A stretch of DNA of 64,000 nt. It comes from Marinococcus halotolerans DSM 16375. Lineage in GTDB: Bacteria > Bacillota > Bacilli > Bacillales > Marinococcaceae. The position numbers and the translations under genes are program-made. Below the pieces are notes generated by a model that saw nothing but the letters and a program-made list of their open reading frames with translations, made no database searches and had not been told where the DNA came from. This document shows, one piece after another, positions 1 through 8,610 of the stretch. Positions within the stretch are counted from its first letter, which is position 1, and each line of letters begins with the position of its first letter. The stretch lies in NCBI RefSeq assembly GCF_000420725.1, contig NZ_ATVM01000003.1:62001-126000 (forward strand), read 5' to 3'.

Positions 1-18
1 TAAATAAAACTCCTTTTA

Positions 19-47
19 TTGTCCAGGGGGAAACGCTGTTTTATAAT
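19..47 (+). promoter_or_regulatory. Candidate sigma-A promoter of the MFS gene
   Basis: TTGTCC (19-24) and TATAAT (42-47) are separated by 17 bases, with a start codon 30 bases downstream. The -10 is perfect and the -35 matches four of six consensus positions. This is a sequence match only. Confidence 0.55.
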
Positions 48-76
48 AAGGGAGGCAGAAAGAAGGGACCTCTCTT

Positions 77-1276
77 ATGGTAAGATGGAGAAAAAACTTA
101 TATATATTAATGGCAGCCCAATTTTTTGTAATGGCAGCCATGACGATGATCGTTCCATTCCTGCCGCTTTATCTGCAGGAGCTTGGAGTGACAGATCCTG
201 GGCAGATAAGTATCTGGTCAGGCGTTATTTTTGGCGTCAATTTTTTAACGGCTTTTTTATTTGCCCCGCTCTGGGGTAAAATTGCGGATAGACAGGGCCG
301 TAAGCTGATGGTGCTCCGGTCTGGATTTGGAATGGCGATAGTAATGGTACTGATGGGATTTGCCACCGGTCCATGGAGTTTGTTTTTCCTGAGAATGTTA
401 AACGGGACCATCAGCGGCTTTATTCCTGCTTCGATTGCGCTCGTGTCCACGAACACACCGAAGGAGTACGCGGGGCGTGCGCTCGGTATGCTGCAGTCGG
501 GCACCGTGGCAGGAACGATCTGCGGGCCGCTGATTGGCGGTCTTTTAGCAGACGCTTTCGGCTTCCGGGCAATATTTAATATTACCGGACTCGGCATCGC
601 CGTGGCAGCGGTTGCCGTTTTGTTTTTAGTGAAGGAAGATTTCGAGAAGCCGGAGCAGGCGGAGAAAACGAAAACGAGTGATGATTTCAAAAGGATTGCA
701 GGCGTGCAGCCTATGATCCCTCTGTATACCGTTATTTTTCTTGTGCAGTTCGCGCTGATCGGAGTTAATCCGCTCATTTCCGTGTTTGTTGGTGAACTGA
801 GCGGCAGAGAAGAAAATGCTTTTTACGCGGGTCTGGCGGTGGCCTCCCTGGGGGTGGCGAACATGCTTGCTTCGCCTAAGCTTGGGAAACTTAGTGATAC
901 AAAAGGGGCGCAGTATGTGCTGTTTGGTTCATTAATCGGTGCGGTGCTCCTTTCCATACCGCAGGCGTTTGTAACAAATCTTTGGCAGCTGATTGTTGCA
1001 CGTTTTTTTGTTGGCCTGTGTCTTGGCGGCCTTCTGCCGGCGGCTAACACGTTAATCCGCCAGCTGTCCCCCAAGGGAATGGAAAGCAGGGCATACGGAT
1101 TTTCCAATAGCTTTTTGTTTCTCGGAAACATGCTTGGGCCGGCCGCCGGAGGCCTGATCAGCGCCGCTCTTGGTATGCGCGGTTTGTTTTTAATCAGTGC
1201 AGCCATATTGGGGGCTGCTGTATTTGTGATGTATACAAAGGTGATTCCGAAGCTGGCGCAGCGCACAGAATCATAG
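77..1276 (+). CDS. Major facilitator superfamily drug/solute exporter
   Basis: A 399-residue hydrophobic protein with about 12 membrane segments, the usual MFS size. The loop between helices 2 and 3 reads GKIADRQGRKLMV, the family signature GxLaDrxGRkxxl, and the second half carries a weaker copy (GKLSDTKGAQ). The pattern resembles the MdtG/multidrug exporter branch of proton antiporters in the cytoplasmic membrane, but the substrate cannot be read from sequence. The ATG at 77 follows a purine-rich stretch. It has its own candidate promoter and sits 15 bases before rsmD, so read-through is likely. It is not part of the usual ylb neighbourhood in B. subtilis, so it is probably a lineage-specific insertion. 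Confidence 0.88.
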   Translation: MVRWRKNLYILMAAQFFVMAAMTMIVPFLPLYLQELGVTDPGQISIWSGVIFGVNFLTAFLFAPLWGKIADRQGRKLMVLRSGFGMAIVMVLMGFATGPWSLFFLRMLNGTISGFIPASIALVSTNTPKEYAGRALGMLQSGTVAGTICGPLIGGLLADAFGFRAIFNITGLGIAVAAVAVLFLVKEDFEKPEQAEKTKTSDDFKRIAGVQPMIPLYTVIFLVQFALIGVNPLISVFVGELSGREENAFYAGLAVASLGVANMLASPKLGKLSDTKGAQYVLFGSLIGAVLLSIPQAFVTNLWQLIVARFFVGLCLGGLLPAANTLIRQLSPKGMESRAYGFSNSFLFLGNMLGPAAGGLISAALGMRGLFLISAAILGAAVFVMYTKVIPKLAQRTES

Positions 1277-1291
1277 AGTGAGGCGAAACGT

Positions 1292-1864
1292 ATGAGAGTG
1301 ATAGCAGGAGAGCTTAAAGGGCGGAGGCTGAAAGCTGTGCCAGGGCAGGGCACACGGCCAACGTCTGATAAAGTGAAAGAGGCATTGTTTCATAAGCTGG
1401 GCCCCTTTTTTTCTGAGCAGGAAACGGTTCTTGATTTGTTTGCCGGCACCGGGAATCTCGGAATTGAAGCGCTCAGCAGAGGCTGCAGTTCAGCTGTTTT
1501 TGTCGACAAAGCCCAGAGCGCGGTCAGGACCGTCCGGGCCAATATTGACGCTCTTGCACTGGGCGCCCGGGCGGAGGTTTACCGTTCGGAAGCGTCTAAA
1601 GCACTGGATCGTCTTGAGGCCCGGGGGCGGCAGTTTGATTTGATTTTTTTTGATCCTCCTTACGCAGAAGAAAAAGCAGGGCAGCTAGTGGAGAAAGTAC
1701 TGGACTGCTCTATGTTAAAAGAAGATGGAATGCTTGTATGGGAGCATGCCGCAGCAAAATCGGCAGCGTTTGACGAACGTCTGTCTGTATTTGCAGAAAA
1801 AAATTACGGTGATACCACACTTACAATATTGCAGCTGACGGGAGGCGCTAAAAATGGCGAGTAA
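1292..1864 (+). CDS. rsmD: 16S rRNA (guanine-966-N2)-methyltransferase RsmD
   Basis: A 190-residue Rossmann-fold methyltransferase that methylates N2 of G966 in the 30S subunit using S-adenosylmethionine. The SAM-binding loop is [17 protein letters not shown] (about residues 48-64), and the catalytic N-methyltransferase motif is FDPPY at about residue 120. The N-terminus ([17 protein letters not shown]) is typical of the family. The ATG at 1292 follows a GAGGCGAAACGT ribosome site. It overlaps coaD by 11 bases, the same pairing as ylbH-coaD in Bacillus, so the two are translationally coupled. Confidence 0.95.
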   Translation: MRVIAGELKGRRLKAVPGQGTRPTSDKVKEALFHKLGPFFSEQETVLDLFAGTGNLGIEALSRGCSSAVFVDKAQSAVRTVRANIDALALGARAEVYRSEASKALDRLEARGRQFDLIFFDPPYAEEKAGQLVEKVLDCSMLKEDGMLVWEHAAAKSAAFDERLSVFAEKNYGDTTLTILQLTGGAKNGE

Positions 1865-2348
1865 AGCAATTTATCCGGGGAGCTTTGATCCGGTTACTAA
1901 CGGCCATCTGGATATAATCGAACGGGCGTATAATGTATTTGACCATGTAGTGGTGGCAGTGCTGCATAACCGGAAAAAAGAACCGTTCTTTTCTATTGAC
2001 CAGCGGGTGAAGTTGATAGAGGAATCAGTCAAGCATATGCCCGGGGTGGAAGTGGATGCTTTTCACGGGCTTTTAGTGGATTATGTAAAAGAAATAGAAG
2101 CTGATACAATCGTAAGAGGCCTCCGGGCGGTGTCTGATTTTGAATATGAAATGCAGGCAGCATCAATAAACAGAAAACTCGAACCCGGTGTAGAGACATT
2201 TTTTATGATGACAAATCATCAGTATTCTTATCTGAGCTCGAGTATTGTAAAAGAAGTAGCGGAATACGGAGCGGATGTATCCGGGCTTGTGCCTGCGCAC
2301 GTGGAAGATGCGCTTAGAAAGCAGTTTGAGAAGAAAAATCGGGGGTAA
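1854..2348 (+). CDS. coaD: Phosphopantetheine adenylyltransferase
   Basis: A 164-residue nucleotidyltransferase for the fourth step of coenzyme A synthesis: 4'-phosphopantetheine plus ATP gives dephospho-CoA and pyrophosphate. The N-terminal [14 protein letters not shown] holds the T/HxGH nucleotide-binding motif, and SSSIVKEVA near residue 130 is the second conserved block. Length is normal for the family. It starts inside the end of rsmD. Another CoA gene, coaBC, lies at 45.3 kb. In B. subtilis coaD is followed by ylbJ and ylbK; here only 73 bases separate it from the ylbL homologue. Confidence 0.96.
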   Translation: MASKAIYPGSFDPVTNGHLDIIERAYNVFDHVVVAVLHNRKKEPFFSIDQRVKLIEESVKHMPGVEVDAFHGLLVDYVKEIEADTIVRGLRAVSDFEYEMQAASINRKLEPGVETFFMMTNHQYSYLSSSIVKEVAEYGADVSGLVPAHVEDALRKQFEKKNRG

Positions 2349-2421
2349 AAGTGCGATTCATTGCAAATCCCCTTCAATCCTTCGTATGATGAATAATAAT
2401 TGTTTATAAAGGATGAAGATC

Positions 2422-3483
2422 ATGTATCGCACCCGAAGCAGGAAAATGCGGCGGATTATTACTGCAGCTGTCATAGCAGCTGTGGTGCTTATATTAACCC
2501 AGGTGCCTCTTCCGTACTATTATATACAGCCGGGATCAGCAGCCAGTTTGTCTTCGGTGGTGGAGGTAGAGCAGGGGACGGAGGAATCCGGCGAAATGTA
2601 TTTAACGACTGTTTTTCAACAGGGTGCTACGCCGGCACTTGCTTTATGGTCCGTATTTTCTCCGTACCGCGAGCTTTCTCCAAAGAACTCCTACCAATTT
2701 GAAGATGAAAGTGAAGAAGAGTTTTTTGAACGCCAGCGCCAGGTAATGAAGAGCTCCCAGGAGTCTGCAGAAATAGCAGCGTATGAAGCGGCCGGTAAAA
2801 ATGTCAATGTAGAGTACCGCGGAGTAAGAGCTTCGGACTTTATTGACGGCATGGACGCGGCAGAAAAGCTCGAGGAGGGCGATCTGATCCAGGCGGTCAA
2901 CGGCACAGATATCCAGACGCTTGAAGAATTAAACAGTGAGATTGCAAATATCGAAACCGGCGAAGAAGCTACTATTACCTTCCGGCGGAATAAGGAGCAG
3001 ATGGAAGCGGAAGTTGCTGTAGAATCATTTCCGGCTTCGACCGGAGAGTCGGAAAACTCCGGTCTTGGAATATTGTATCCCTATACGGAAAGAACTGTTT
3101 CTCTTGAGCCGGAGGTGACGATCGACGCTGGGTCTATCGGAGGCCCTTCCGCGGGTTTAATGTTTGCGCTTGAAGTATACAATCAGCTCACAAAAGAAGA
3201 TCTTACAGATGGAGAGAAAATAGCCGGCACCGGCACCATTGATGAGCAGGGCGGGGTTGGCCCGATTGGCGGAATAGATAAAAAAGTTGTTGCGGCGGAT
3301 AATGAAAATATAGATGTCTTTTTTGCGCCGGCTTCAGACATGGCTCCGCCGTCCAATTACGAAATTGCGAAGCAAACGGCGGAAAACATCGGCACTGATA
3401 TGGAAATCGTGCCAGTAGAATCGCTTGATGAAGCTTTGAACTATCTGAAAAACGATCTAAAAGTAGCTGAAAGCAAATCCTAA
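2422..3483 (+). CDS. ylbL: Membrane-anchored Lon-like PDZ serine protease (YlbL/DdcP type)
   Basis: A 353-residue protein with one N-terminal membrane segment (about residues 11-27), an extracytoplasmic PDZ domain (about 115-200, around LEEGDLIQAVNGTDI) and a C-terminal Lon-type proteolytic domain. The catalytic serine lies in GGPSAGLMFAL and the lysine of the Ser-Lys dyad in GGIDKKVVAA. In B. subtilis this family (DdcP) degrades the DNA-damage division inhibitor YneA; that role here is inferred. I chose ATG 2422 because the AAAGGATG ribosome site directly abuts the earlier in-frame ATG at 2413. Its stop codon overlaps that of convergent tmcAL. Confidence 0.9.
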   Translation: MYRTRSRKMRRIITAAVIAAVVLILTQVPLPYYYIQPGSAASLSSVVEVEQGTEESGEMYLTTVFQQGATPALALWSVFSPYRELSPKNSYQFEDESEEEFFERQRQVMKSSQESAEIAAYEAAGKNVNVEYRGVRASDFIDGMDAAEKLEEGDLIQAVNGTDIQTLEELNSEIANIETGEEATITFRRNKEQMEAEVAVESFPASTGESENSGLGILYPYTERTVSLEPEVTIDAGSIGGPSAGLMFALEVYNQLTKEDLTDGEKIAGTGTIDEQGGVGPIGGIDKKVVAADNENIDVFFAPASDMAPPSNYEIAKQTAENIGTDMEIVPVESLDEALNYLKNDLKVAESKS

Positions 3484-4676
3484 AAAAGCAGGAGAGGCGG
3501 AAGGTCATAATCCTTCCGCCATTCTTTTTGTCTTTCAGCAGGCGGAAGTAAAAGCGCATAAGCATTATCAGCCCGTTCGCCGAGGACCAGCTGCGGCGTT
3601 TTTTCACTGCTCATTTTCGTATAAAGAGGCACGGATATATGTTTTTTTGCCCGGTTTAAATAGAGCCGTCCTTTCGCGTTCATGCCGAGAACCCGAATGT
3701 GGTCAACGTTTCGGCCGTCAGAGGCTGTAGAGGCTTCGTCTTTTGTCAGGCCAGTTAATATATGCACAGCGGTGCGCTGAAGACGTGTCAAAGTATAACG
3801 CTTCGTTTTTACCAGGTGCAGCCACTGTTCAAAAGAGGCTGCTTCTTTCATCAGCCGTTTCATGCGGTTATGGAGGCCTTCGGACATATCATAGTGGGTG
3901 GCAAGCTCTGTGTCGGAGGCAGTAACCACCTTTGCCTGCAGGACAGAAAAATAGTCCTCCCAAAACCGCAGGCGCGGAAGCTGGGTAAGAATGCGTCTGG
4001 AGGCTTCGGGAATAAACGAACTGATGTCTTCCCCGCGCTGAAGCATCTGCCGCAGACTGGTGGCGCTTGCGATAGACGAATGATGCGGAGAAATGTCGTG
4101 ATAGGAAGCACCTTTTCGTTTGACGGTGTTGATCCGGAGCGCCGGATAAGCCTGTGCGGCAGCTTTTGTGTAATGAAAGCCAAGAATATTATTTGGCTGG
4201 CTTAAGTCCGGCAGGGACCCCGGAGCCTCTAAGTCTCTGTATGCCAGCTCGTTAGCTTTTGCGTAGCTGCATCCTCCCTGAATATGAAAGCGGACACGTT
4301 CGTCAAAACGGTCCCGGTGTTTGTTAAGAAAATCAACAAGCTTTATAAACGGAGCAGATTCTCCGTGCTCGCTTCCGAAGTTTAAATCGGTAACGCCGAT
4401 CTCCCTGCAAATGGAAACCGCCCCGGCCGCAAATATGTCAGCATGCTGACAGGCAAACATATAAGGAAGCTCGATAACAAGATCAGCCCCGTTTAAGATC
4501 GCCATTTCCGCCCGTTCCCTTTTAGGAACGAGAGCAGGCTCCCCGCGCTGAAGAAAAGGGCCGCTCATAATACATACGATTACATCGGCCTTACTCTGGA
4601 GGGCAGCCTGTTCGAGGTGATACAGGTGACCATTATGAAAAGGATTGTATTCGACAATCACTCCTAGAACGTTCAT
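3480..4676 (-). CDS. tmcAL: tRNA(Met) cytidine acetate ligase TmcAL
   Basis: A 398-residue protein (B. subtilis YlbM family) that makes N4-acetylcytidine at the wobble base of elongator tRNA-Met from acetate and ATP. The N-terminus VIVEYNPFHNGHLYHL contains the nucleotidyltransferase HxGH motif, followed by MSGPFLQRGEPA. The start is ATG 4676, seven bases from an AGGCGG ribosome site (about 4684-4689); an upstream in-frame TTG at 4694 has none. It converges on ylbL: the two stop codons share bases 3480-3483, and the last codons of tmcAL contain a perfect hairpin that can serve as ylbL's terminator. Confidence 0.95.
   Translation of the reverse strand: MNVLGVIVEYNPFHNGHLYHLEQAALQSKADVIVCIMSGPFLQRGEPALVPKRERAEMAILNGADLVIELPYMFACQHADIFAAGAVSICREIGVTDLNFGSEHGESAPFIKLVDFLNKHRDRFDERVRFHIQGGCSYAKANELAYRDLEAPGSLPDLSQPNNILGFHYTKAAAQAYPALRINTVKRKGASYHDISPHHSSIASATSLRQMLQRGEDISSFIPEASRRILTQLPRLRFWEDYFSVLQAKVVTASDTELATHYDMSEGLHNRMKRLMKEAASFEQWLHLVKTKRYTLTRLQRTAVHILTGLTKDEASTASDGRNVDHIRVLGMNAKGRLYLNRAKKHISVPLYTKMSSEKTPQLVLGERADNAYALLLPPAERQKEWRKDYDLPPLLLF
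3496..3530 (+). terminator. Rho-independent terminator of ylbL, inside the tmcAL coding end
   Basis: GGCGGAAGG (3496-3504) and CCTTCCGCC (3512-3520) form a perfect 9-bp stem with a 7-base loop, followed by ATTCTTTTTG on the plus strand. It lies entirely within the C-terminal codons of the opposite gene tmcAL. On the minus strand a T run also follows after an 8-base gap, so it may act on both strands. Confidence 0.75.
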
Positions 4677-4789
4677 TAAAAGTCCGCCTTTCAAGTAGGG
4701 TATTTCGGGAGATATCGCTTTTCACGTTTCTTTATTCATGATACGATGTTTTTCGAGAGTTCAAAAGGGTTTACTGTAAAGAAAAAATG

Positions 4790-4818
4790 TTGACAAAGAA
4801 CGTTACGATGGATATAAT
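4790..4818 (+). promoter_or_regulatory. Sigma-A promoter of ylbN-rpmF
   Basis: A consensus promoter: TTGACA (4790-4795), a 17-base spacer and TATAAT (4813-4818). It sits 27 bases before the ylbN start and should drive ylbN-rpmF strongly, as expected for a ribosomal protein gene. Confidence 0.9.
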
Positions 4819-4845
4819 TACTCTTGTTGTCTGGAGGTGGATCCG

Positions 4846-5388
4846 ATGAAATGGGGTATCCAGCAGTTACTTTCAAAGAAGCACGAACAGGCGTTTAACA
4901 TCGAAGGTGACGCAGATGTTTCAGAGATGATTGAGCGCGATAAAGAATTACGCGATATCAGTGCTGTGCATGTGCAGGGTGAAGGGACGATCGTTGAAGA
5001 AACCTTTCATGTACACCTGCGGTTAACAGGGACTATGATACTTCCATGTGCCCGCACGCTCGCGGACGTCCATCATCCGTTTGATGTGGAAATGTTTGAA
5101 GCATTTCGGCTCGACGGGATGCCGGCGGACGAAGAAAACGTTAATGAACACGAGCCAGAAGATGGTTTTGTCGATCTTCTCCCATATATTAAAGAAAACA
5201 TTTTCCTTGAAATGCCGCTCAGAGTCTTCGCAAAAGAAGGGGACGGTGAGCCGCTTGCCCCTCAAAGCGGAGACGACTGGCGGGTCATCTCGGAGGATGA
5301 ATTAATAAAGGAACGGGAGCAGGAAGCTCCTAAAGTTGATCCGAGAATGGCTGATTTATCGAAGTATTTCGATAAAGGCTCCAGCTGA
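4846..5388 (+). CDS. ylbN: DUF177/YceD family protein (YlbN)
   Basis: A 180-residue soluble acidic protein of the YceD/DUF177 family, which is almost always found directly upstream of rpmF, as here (54 bases). Family members are linked to 23S rRNA or ribosome assembly, but the biochemical role is not settled. The central segment around HPFDVEMFEAFRLDG and the PYIKENIFLEMP block (about residues 120-131) fit the family. ATG 4846 is chosen, five bases after GGAGGTGG; an in-frame GTG at 4837 lies inside that ribosome site. A consensus promoter stands just upstream. Confidence 0.88.
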   Translation: MKWGIQQLLSKKHEQAFNIEGDADVSEMIERDKELRDISAVHVQGEGTIVEETFHVHLRLTGTMILPCARTLADVHHPFDVEMFEAFRLDGMPADEENVNEHEPEDGFVDLLPYIKENIFLEMPLRVFAKEGDGEPLAPQSGDDWRVISEDELIKEREQEAPKVDPRMADLSKYFDKGSS

Positions 5389-5442
5389 TCCAAAATCATT
5401 CACTGGTTGAAATAATCTTTATCTTATAAGGAGGTGGGAATC

Positions 5443-5616
5443 ATGGCAGTACCTTTCAGACGTACTTCTAAGACCCGTAAACGTATGCGCAGAGCTCATC
5501 AAAAAGTAGCAGTACCAGGTATGGTAGAATGTGAACAATGTGGAGAGCAGAAACTATCTCACCGCGTGTGCAGAAATTGCGGTTCTTACAAAGGCGAAAC
5601 AGTTGTAGAAAAATAA
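5443..5616 (+). CDS. rpmF: 50S ribosomal protein L32
   Basis: A 57-residue basic protein beginning [18 protein letters not shown], the diagnostic L32 N-terminus. Two CxxC pairs (CEQCG and CRNCG) form the zinc-binding type of L32. ATG 5443 follows AAGGAGGTGGGAATC; the in-frame GTG at 5434 is inside the ribosome site. It is cotranscribed with ylbN and closed by a strong terminator. In B. subtilis the next gene is the sporulation regulator gerR (ylbO); it is absent here. Confidence 0.97.
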   Translation: MAVPFRRTSKTRKRMRRAHQKVAVPGMVECEQCGEQKLSHRVCRNCGSYKGETVVEK

Positions 5617-5618
5617 TA

Positions 5619-5654
5619 AAAAGCAGGGCGCCGGAAGCGGTGCCCTGCTTTTTT
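5619..5654 (+). terminator. Rho-independent terminator after rpmF
   Basis: AAGCAGGGCGCC and GGTGCCCTGCTT form a stem of about 12 bp around a GGAAGC loop, followed by a T run. The A-rich 5' side means it can also terminate the convergent GNAT gene. Confidence 0.9.
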
Positions 5655-5679
5655 ATGCAGATACTGGAAAATTAGGATC

Positions 5680-6198
5680 TTACGATTCAGTATCGGAAAG
5701 AGGCGGTTCTGCAGTTAATTCTTCTGCTTTTTGCGGCTGTACGCCTTTTGGATACCATACGTATGGATTTTCGCCGCGGTCTCTGACCGGGTTGTATTCT
5801 GCAGGCTCAAAGCCCATTTTCAGCCAGAAATCATCCGAACGCTGGCGTGCGTTTGTTTTTACCGGCAGTTCAAAGCTTTTTGCGTAGTTGACAAGCTCTT
5901 CTCCAAAACCACGTCCCCGGTAAGGCTCGAGCACTTCGAGCTTCCAAAGCTCAAGATAATCCTGGGGAGGGTCAAAGAAGCGGTCGTATTTTCCGGTGAT
6001 GGTATATAAACACATACGTGCGACCAGCCGGTCTCCAAAATAGATGCCGTAAAATGGGGAACGGCTGTCGTTTTCCATAATGTTTTCTTCGAGCTCCTCC
6101 TGCATGGAAAGCTCCTGAGCGCCAACTTCTTTGAAGTTTTGAAATTCTTCTAATGTCTTGTAGTTTATGAGTAATGGTACAACTTCTATTCCACTCAT
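5680..6198 (-). CDS. ylbP: GNAT family N-acetyltransferase (YlbP-like)
   Basis: A 172-residue acetyltransferase fold. The acetyl-CoA motif is visible as LEVLEPYRGRGFGEELVNYA (the RGxGxG/A pyrophosphate loop) near the middle, followed by a C-terminal half with WLKMGFEPAEYN. The position next to rpmF and before bshC matches B. subtilis ylbP. The substrate is unknown. ATG 6198 is preferred because AAGGAGG sits eight bases upstream; the GTG at 6216 precedes that ribosome site. A possible minus-strand -10 (TATAAT, 6234-6239) lies upstream with a poor -35. Confidence 0.85.
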   Translation of the reverse strand: MSGIEVVPLLINYKTLEEFQNFKEVGAQELSMQEELEENIMENDSRSPFYGIYFGDRLVARMCLYTITGKYDRFFDPPQDYLELWKLEVLEPYRGRGFGEELVNYAKSFELPVKTNARQRSDDFWLKMGFEPAEYNPVRDRGENPYVWYPKGVQPQKAEELTAEPPLSDTES

Positions 6199-6420
6199 GC
6201 GATTGGCCTCCTTCACTAATAACTTCCAACTTCATTATACACGAAAACGTTTTAAATCGAAAAGTGAAAAGTCGGTGTCCCAGATCGTCCGATGCTACTA
6301 GTCCGGAGAGAAGAGATGTGCTAAAATGCTTGAGACATCTATAATTCATCAAAGCTACTGGTGTTTAATGTGATAGAGTTGAACAAATGCGAGCAAACTG
6401 GATGAGGGAAAGTGACAAAT
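6199..6420. promoter_or_regulatory. Divergent intergenic region with an extended -10 element
   Basis: This spacer lies between the minus-strand GNAT gene and the plus-strand membrane protein. A minus-strand TATAAT is at 6234-6239. TGCTAAAAT at 6319-6327 is an extended -10 on the plus strand; the same nonamer recurs before lspA. No hairpin or small gene was seen. Confidence 0.4.
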
Positions 6421-6804
6421 ATGCTACAGCAGATATATGGATGGTTAATGGAAGCAGCTCTGGCCTTTCCGCCGGCTTTTTGGTACATAGCCTATCTGGT
6501 CACGGCAAAATTAACGAAAAGAAAAGCATACGCCTTCCGGGCTGCCTGTGATTCAACTACGTTGTTGTTCATTGCTTCGGTGCACAGATGGTCAAGTGAC
6601 TTATGGAACGAATCCTACCTGTGGGTTATTTATTTAGTAATTCTGGCAAGCGCCGTAGTGATCTCCATTATCCATTATCTTTCCCGGGAGGAGCTGGAAT
6701 TTTTCCGGGTGCTAAAGGGCATATGGAGATGCAGCTTCTTTATATTCGCGGCAGGGTACGTCCTGTTAGCCGGATACTGGGTGTATCTGCAGTTTACGGC
6801 ATAG
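6421..6804 (+). CDS. Small four-helix membrane protein, DUF3397-like
   Basis: A 127-residue protein with about four hydrophobic segments and almost no soluble loops. Size and position immediately before bshC match the DUF3397 family of Bacilli, whose function is unknown. I recognise it mainly from context and topology. The start is uncertain: an in-frame GTG at 6412 is three bases from the AGGG ribosome site, and ATG 6421 is twelve bases from it. It ends 33 bases before bshC and is probably cotranscribed with it. Confidence 0.72.
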   Translation: MLQQIYGWLMEAALAFPPAFWYIAYLVTAKLTKRKAYAFRAACDSTTLLFIASVHRWSSDLWNESYLWVIYLVILASAVVISIIHYLSREELEFFRVLKGIWRCSFFIFAAGYVLLAGYWVYLQFTA

Positions 6805-6837
6805 AACGGAGCAAGGCATAAAGGATGGTAGTTTGAT

Positions 6838-8460
6838 ATGAAAGTGCTGTACGATCAACCAATGGAAAACAATCATTTTTTGCATGACTATCAACGGGGA
6901 AAACCCAGTGCCAGGCAGCTCTTTCATTACGCTGGGAATACACAGGGGGTACAGGACCGGCTTCGTTATTTAGACGGCCGGTCTTTTGAGCGCCGGCGAT
7001 TAAAGCAGCTTCTGCAGAAGTATAATAACAGCCTCCATTACGGGGAAAGAGCGGTAGCGGCCCTTGAAAAACTTGAAGGCGAAGAAACGGTCATCGTAGC
7101 CGGCGGCCAGCAGGCCGGAATGCTTACTGGCCCGTCTATGGTTATATCCAAGGCTGTATCTGTAATTAAGCTTGCAGAGAAGGAACAAAAGCGGCTGGGG
7201 CGTCCTGTGCTTCCTTTGTTTTGGATTGCGGGTGAGGACCATGACTGGGAGGAAGTCAACCATGTCAATTTCCCGGTCGGCGGACATCTTGATAAAACGA
7301 GGTTTGAAGGAAACTTTCTTCCGAACGTACCTGTGTCCGAGCAGCCGTTTGACACCGGAGAAGCGGAAGCATTTGTGGAAGAGGCCTTTTCGAAGCTCCG
7401 TGAGAGTCCGTTTACAAAGGAATTAAGAAGCGAAGTTCGTTTGCTGGTGCACAGTTCAGAATCCTGGTCCCAGTTTTTCGCAGAGATAATGCGCTGGCTG
7501 TTTAAAGAAACGGATCTCATCATGATGGATCCACAGCAGCCGGAATGGAGAGAACTGGGGGCTCCGCTGTTTAAGAGCCTGCTTTCTGTACCGGCAAAAA
7601 TAAACGAAGCTGTTTATCAGGGGGCAGCTGAAAGGGCAGCAGCTGGGTACGGGAATGTCGGAGGCATCAATTTTGACAGCGGCCATCTGTTTTATCATAT
7701 TAATCATGTGAGGCATCTGCTTGAATATACAGGCGAAACCTGGCGTAGCCGAAGAACAGGAGAAATGATGGAGACAGAGGAATTACTGGAAGAAGCAGCA
7801 GACGCTCCTGAACGCTTCAGTACTGATGTAATCACCCGGCCGCTGATGCAGGAGCAGATGCTTCCGGTTCTTCATTTTGTGGCAGGCCCGGGGGAAATGC
7901 AGTACTGGTCTCTTTTGAAGCCGTTGTTTGAAGCATTGAACCTTCGGCTGCCGATTGTGCAAAAGCGCATGGAACTACACTTTGCCACCCGGCAGGTGCA
8001 GCAGGCCGCTGAAAAAGAACACATTCCCTTTAGGGACCTGCTGAATTTACCGTTACTCGAACAAAGGCTTCAGGAAGTAAAATACGCTGCCCACGACGTG
8101 GACGGAAAAGCCAAAGCGGCCCGGGCGGTGGAGCAAATGAAAGAAGCACATGCCGATCTTGCGAATGAATGGATCCGCCAGTTCCCTTCACAGGAAAGCT
8201 TTGCACATGAAAACTGGAGGCGGGTGGAAAAGGAAGTCCGTTATCTTGGAGATCGGCTGGATGCGGAGCAGGAGCGTACAGTGCAGGTTCACCTGCGGCG
8301 GCTCGAATTAATTATCGGTCAGCTGTATCCGCGCCGGGAGCCGGCAGAACGGCAGATTAATATTTTATTTATGCTCAACGAATTCGGCGCCTGTCTTCCG
8401 TCACAGGTTTCAGCTGGAACAGAGTGGAAAAGCGGCCGGCAGAACATTATATTACTGTAG
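6838..8460 (+). CDS. bshC: Putative cysteine ligase BshC, bacillithiol synthesis
   Basis: A 540-residue protein, the normal family length, that adds cysteine to glucosaminyl-malate in the last step of bacillithiol synthesis in the Firmicute cytoplasm. Recognisable blocks are VIVAGGQQAGMLTGP near residue 85, PVLPLFWIAGEDHDWEEVNH near 125 and VLHFVAGPGEMQYWSLLKP near 345. It is located directly upstream of mraZ, as in Bacillus, but is separated from it by a terminator. It shows the organism uses bacillithiol as its low-molecular-weight thiol; bshA and bshB are not in this window. Confidence 0.95.
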   Translation: MKVLYDQPMENNHFLHDYQRGKPSARQLFHYAGNTQGVQDRLRYLDGRSFERRRLKQLLQKYNNSLHYGERAVAALEKLEGEETVIVAGGQQAGMLTGPSMVISKAVSVIKLAEKEQKRLGRPVLPLFWIAGEDHDWEEVNHVNFPVGGHLDKTRFEGNFLPNVPVSEQPFDTGEAEAFVEEAFSKLRESPFTKELRSEVRLLVHSSESWSQFFAEIMRWLFKETDLIMMDPQQPEWRELGAPLFKSLLSVPAKINEAVYQGAAERAAAGYGNVGGINFDSGHLFYHINHVRHLLEYTGETWRSRRTGEMMETEELLEEAADAPERFSTDVITRPLMQEQMLPVLHFVAGPGEMQYWSLLKPLFEALNLRLPIVQKRMELHFATRQVQQAAEKEHIPFRDLLNLPLLEQRLQEVKYAAHDVDGKAKAARAVEQMKEAHADLANEWIRQFPSQESFAHENWRRVEKEVRYLGDRLDAEQERTVQVHLRRLELIIGQLYPRREPAERQINILFMLNEFGACLPSQVSAGTEWKSGRQNIILL

Positions 8461-8494
8461 CATCTTCGTGCTGATTTATACGAGATCCGGCTGG

Positions 8495-8525
8495 AAACTT
8501 CCCGAAATAGCGGGAAGTTTTTTTT
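8495..8525 (+). terminator. Terminator after bshC
   Basis: AAACTTCCCG (8495-8504) and CGGGAAGTTT (8511-8520) form a 10-bp stem with a 6-base loop, followed by eight T residues. It isolates bshC from the dcw cluster. Confidence 0.9.
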
Positions 8526-8548
8526 GTTAAAAAAATTTTCCGGAAAAA

Positions 8549-8572
8549 GTGGTACAAAGTGGGGGAATGTGG
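8549..8572 (+). promoter_or_regulatory. MraZ operator: three GTGG repeats at 10-bp spacing
   Basis: GTGG occurs at 8549, 8559 and 8569, exactly one helical turn apart. This matches the direct-repeat MraZ boxes known upstream of mraZ in many bacteria. An extended -10 (TGGTACAAA, 8550-8558) overlaps the first boxes, so MraZ bound here would block its own promoter and that of the dcw cluster. Autoregulation is inferred from the family. Confidence 0.8.
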
Positions 8573-8610
8573 TAACTTAAATGTATGGAGTGGTGAAAGG
8601 TTGGTTCCAT

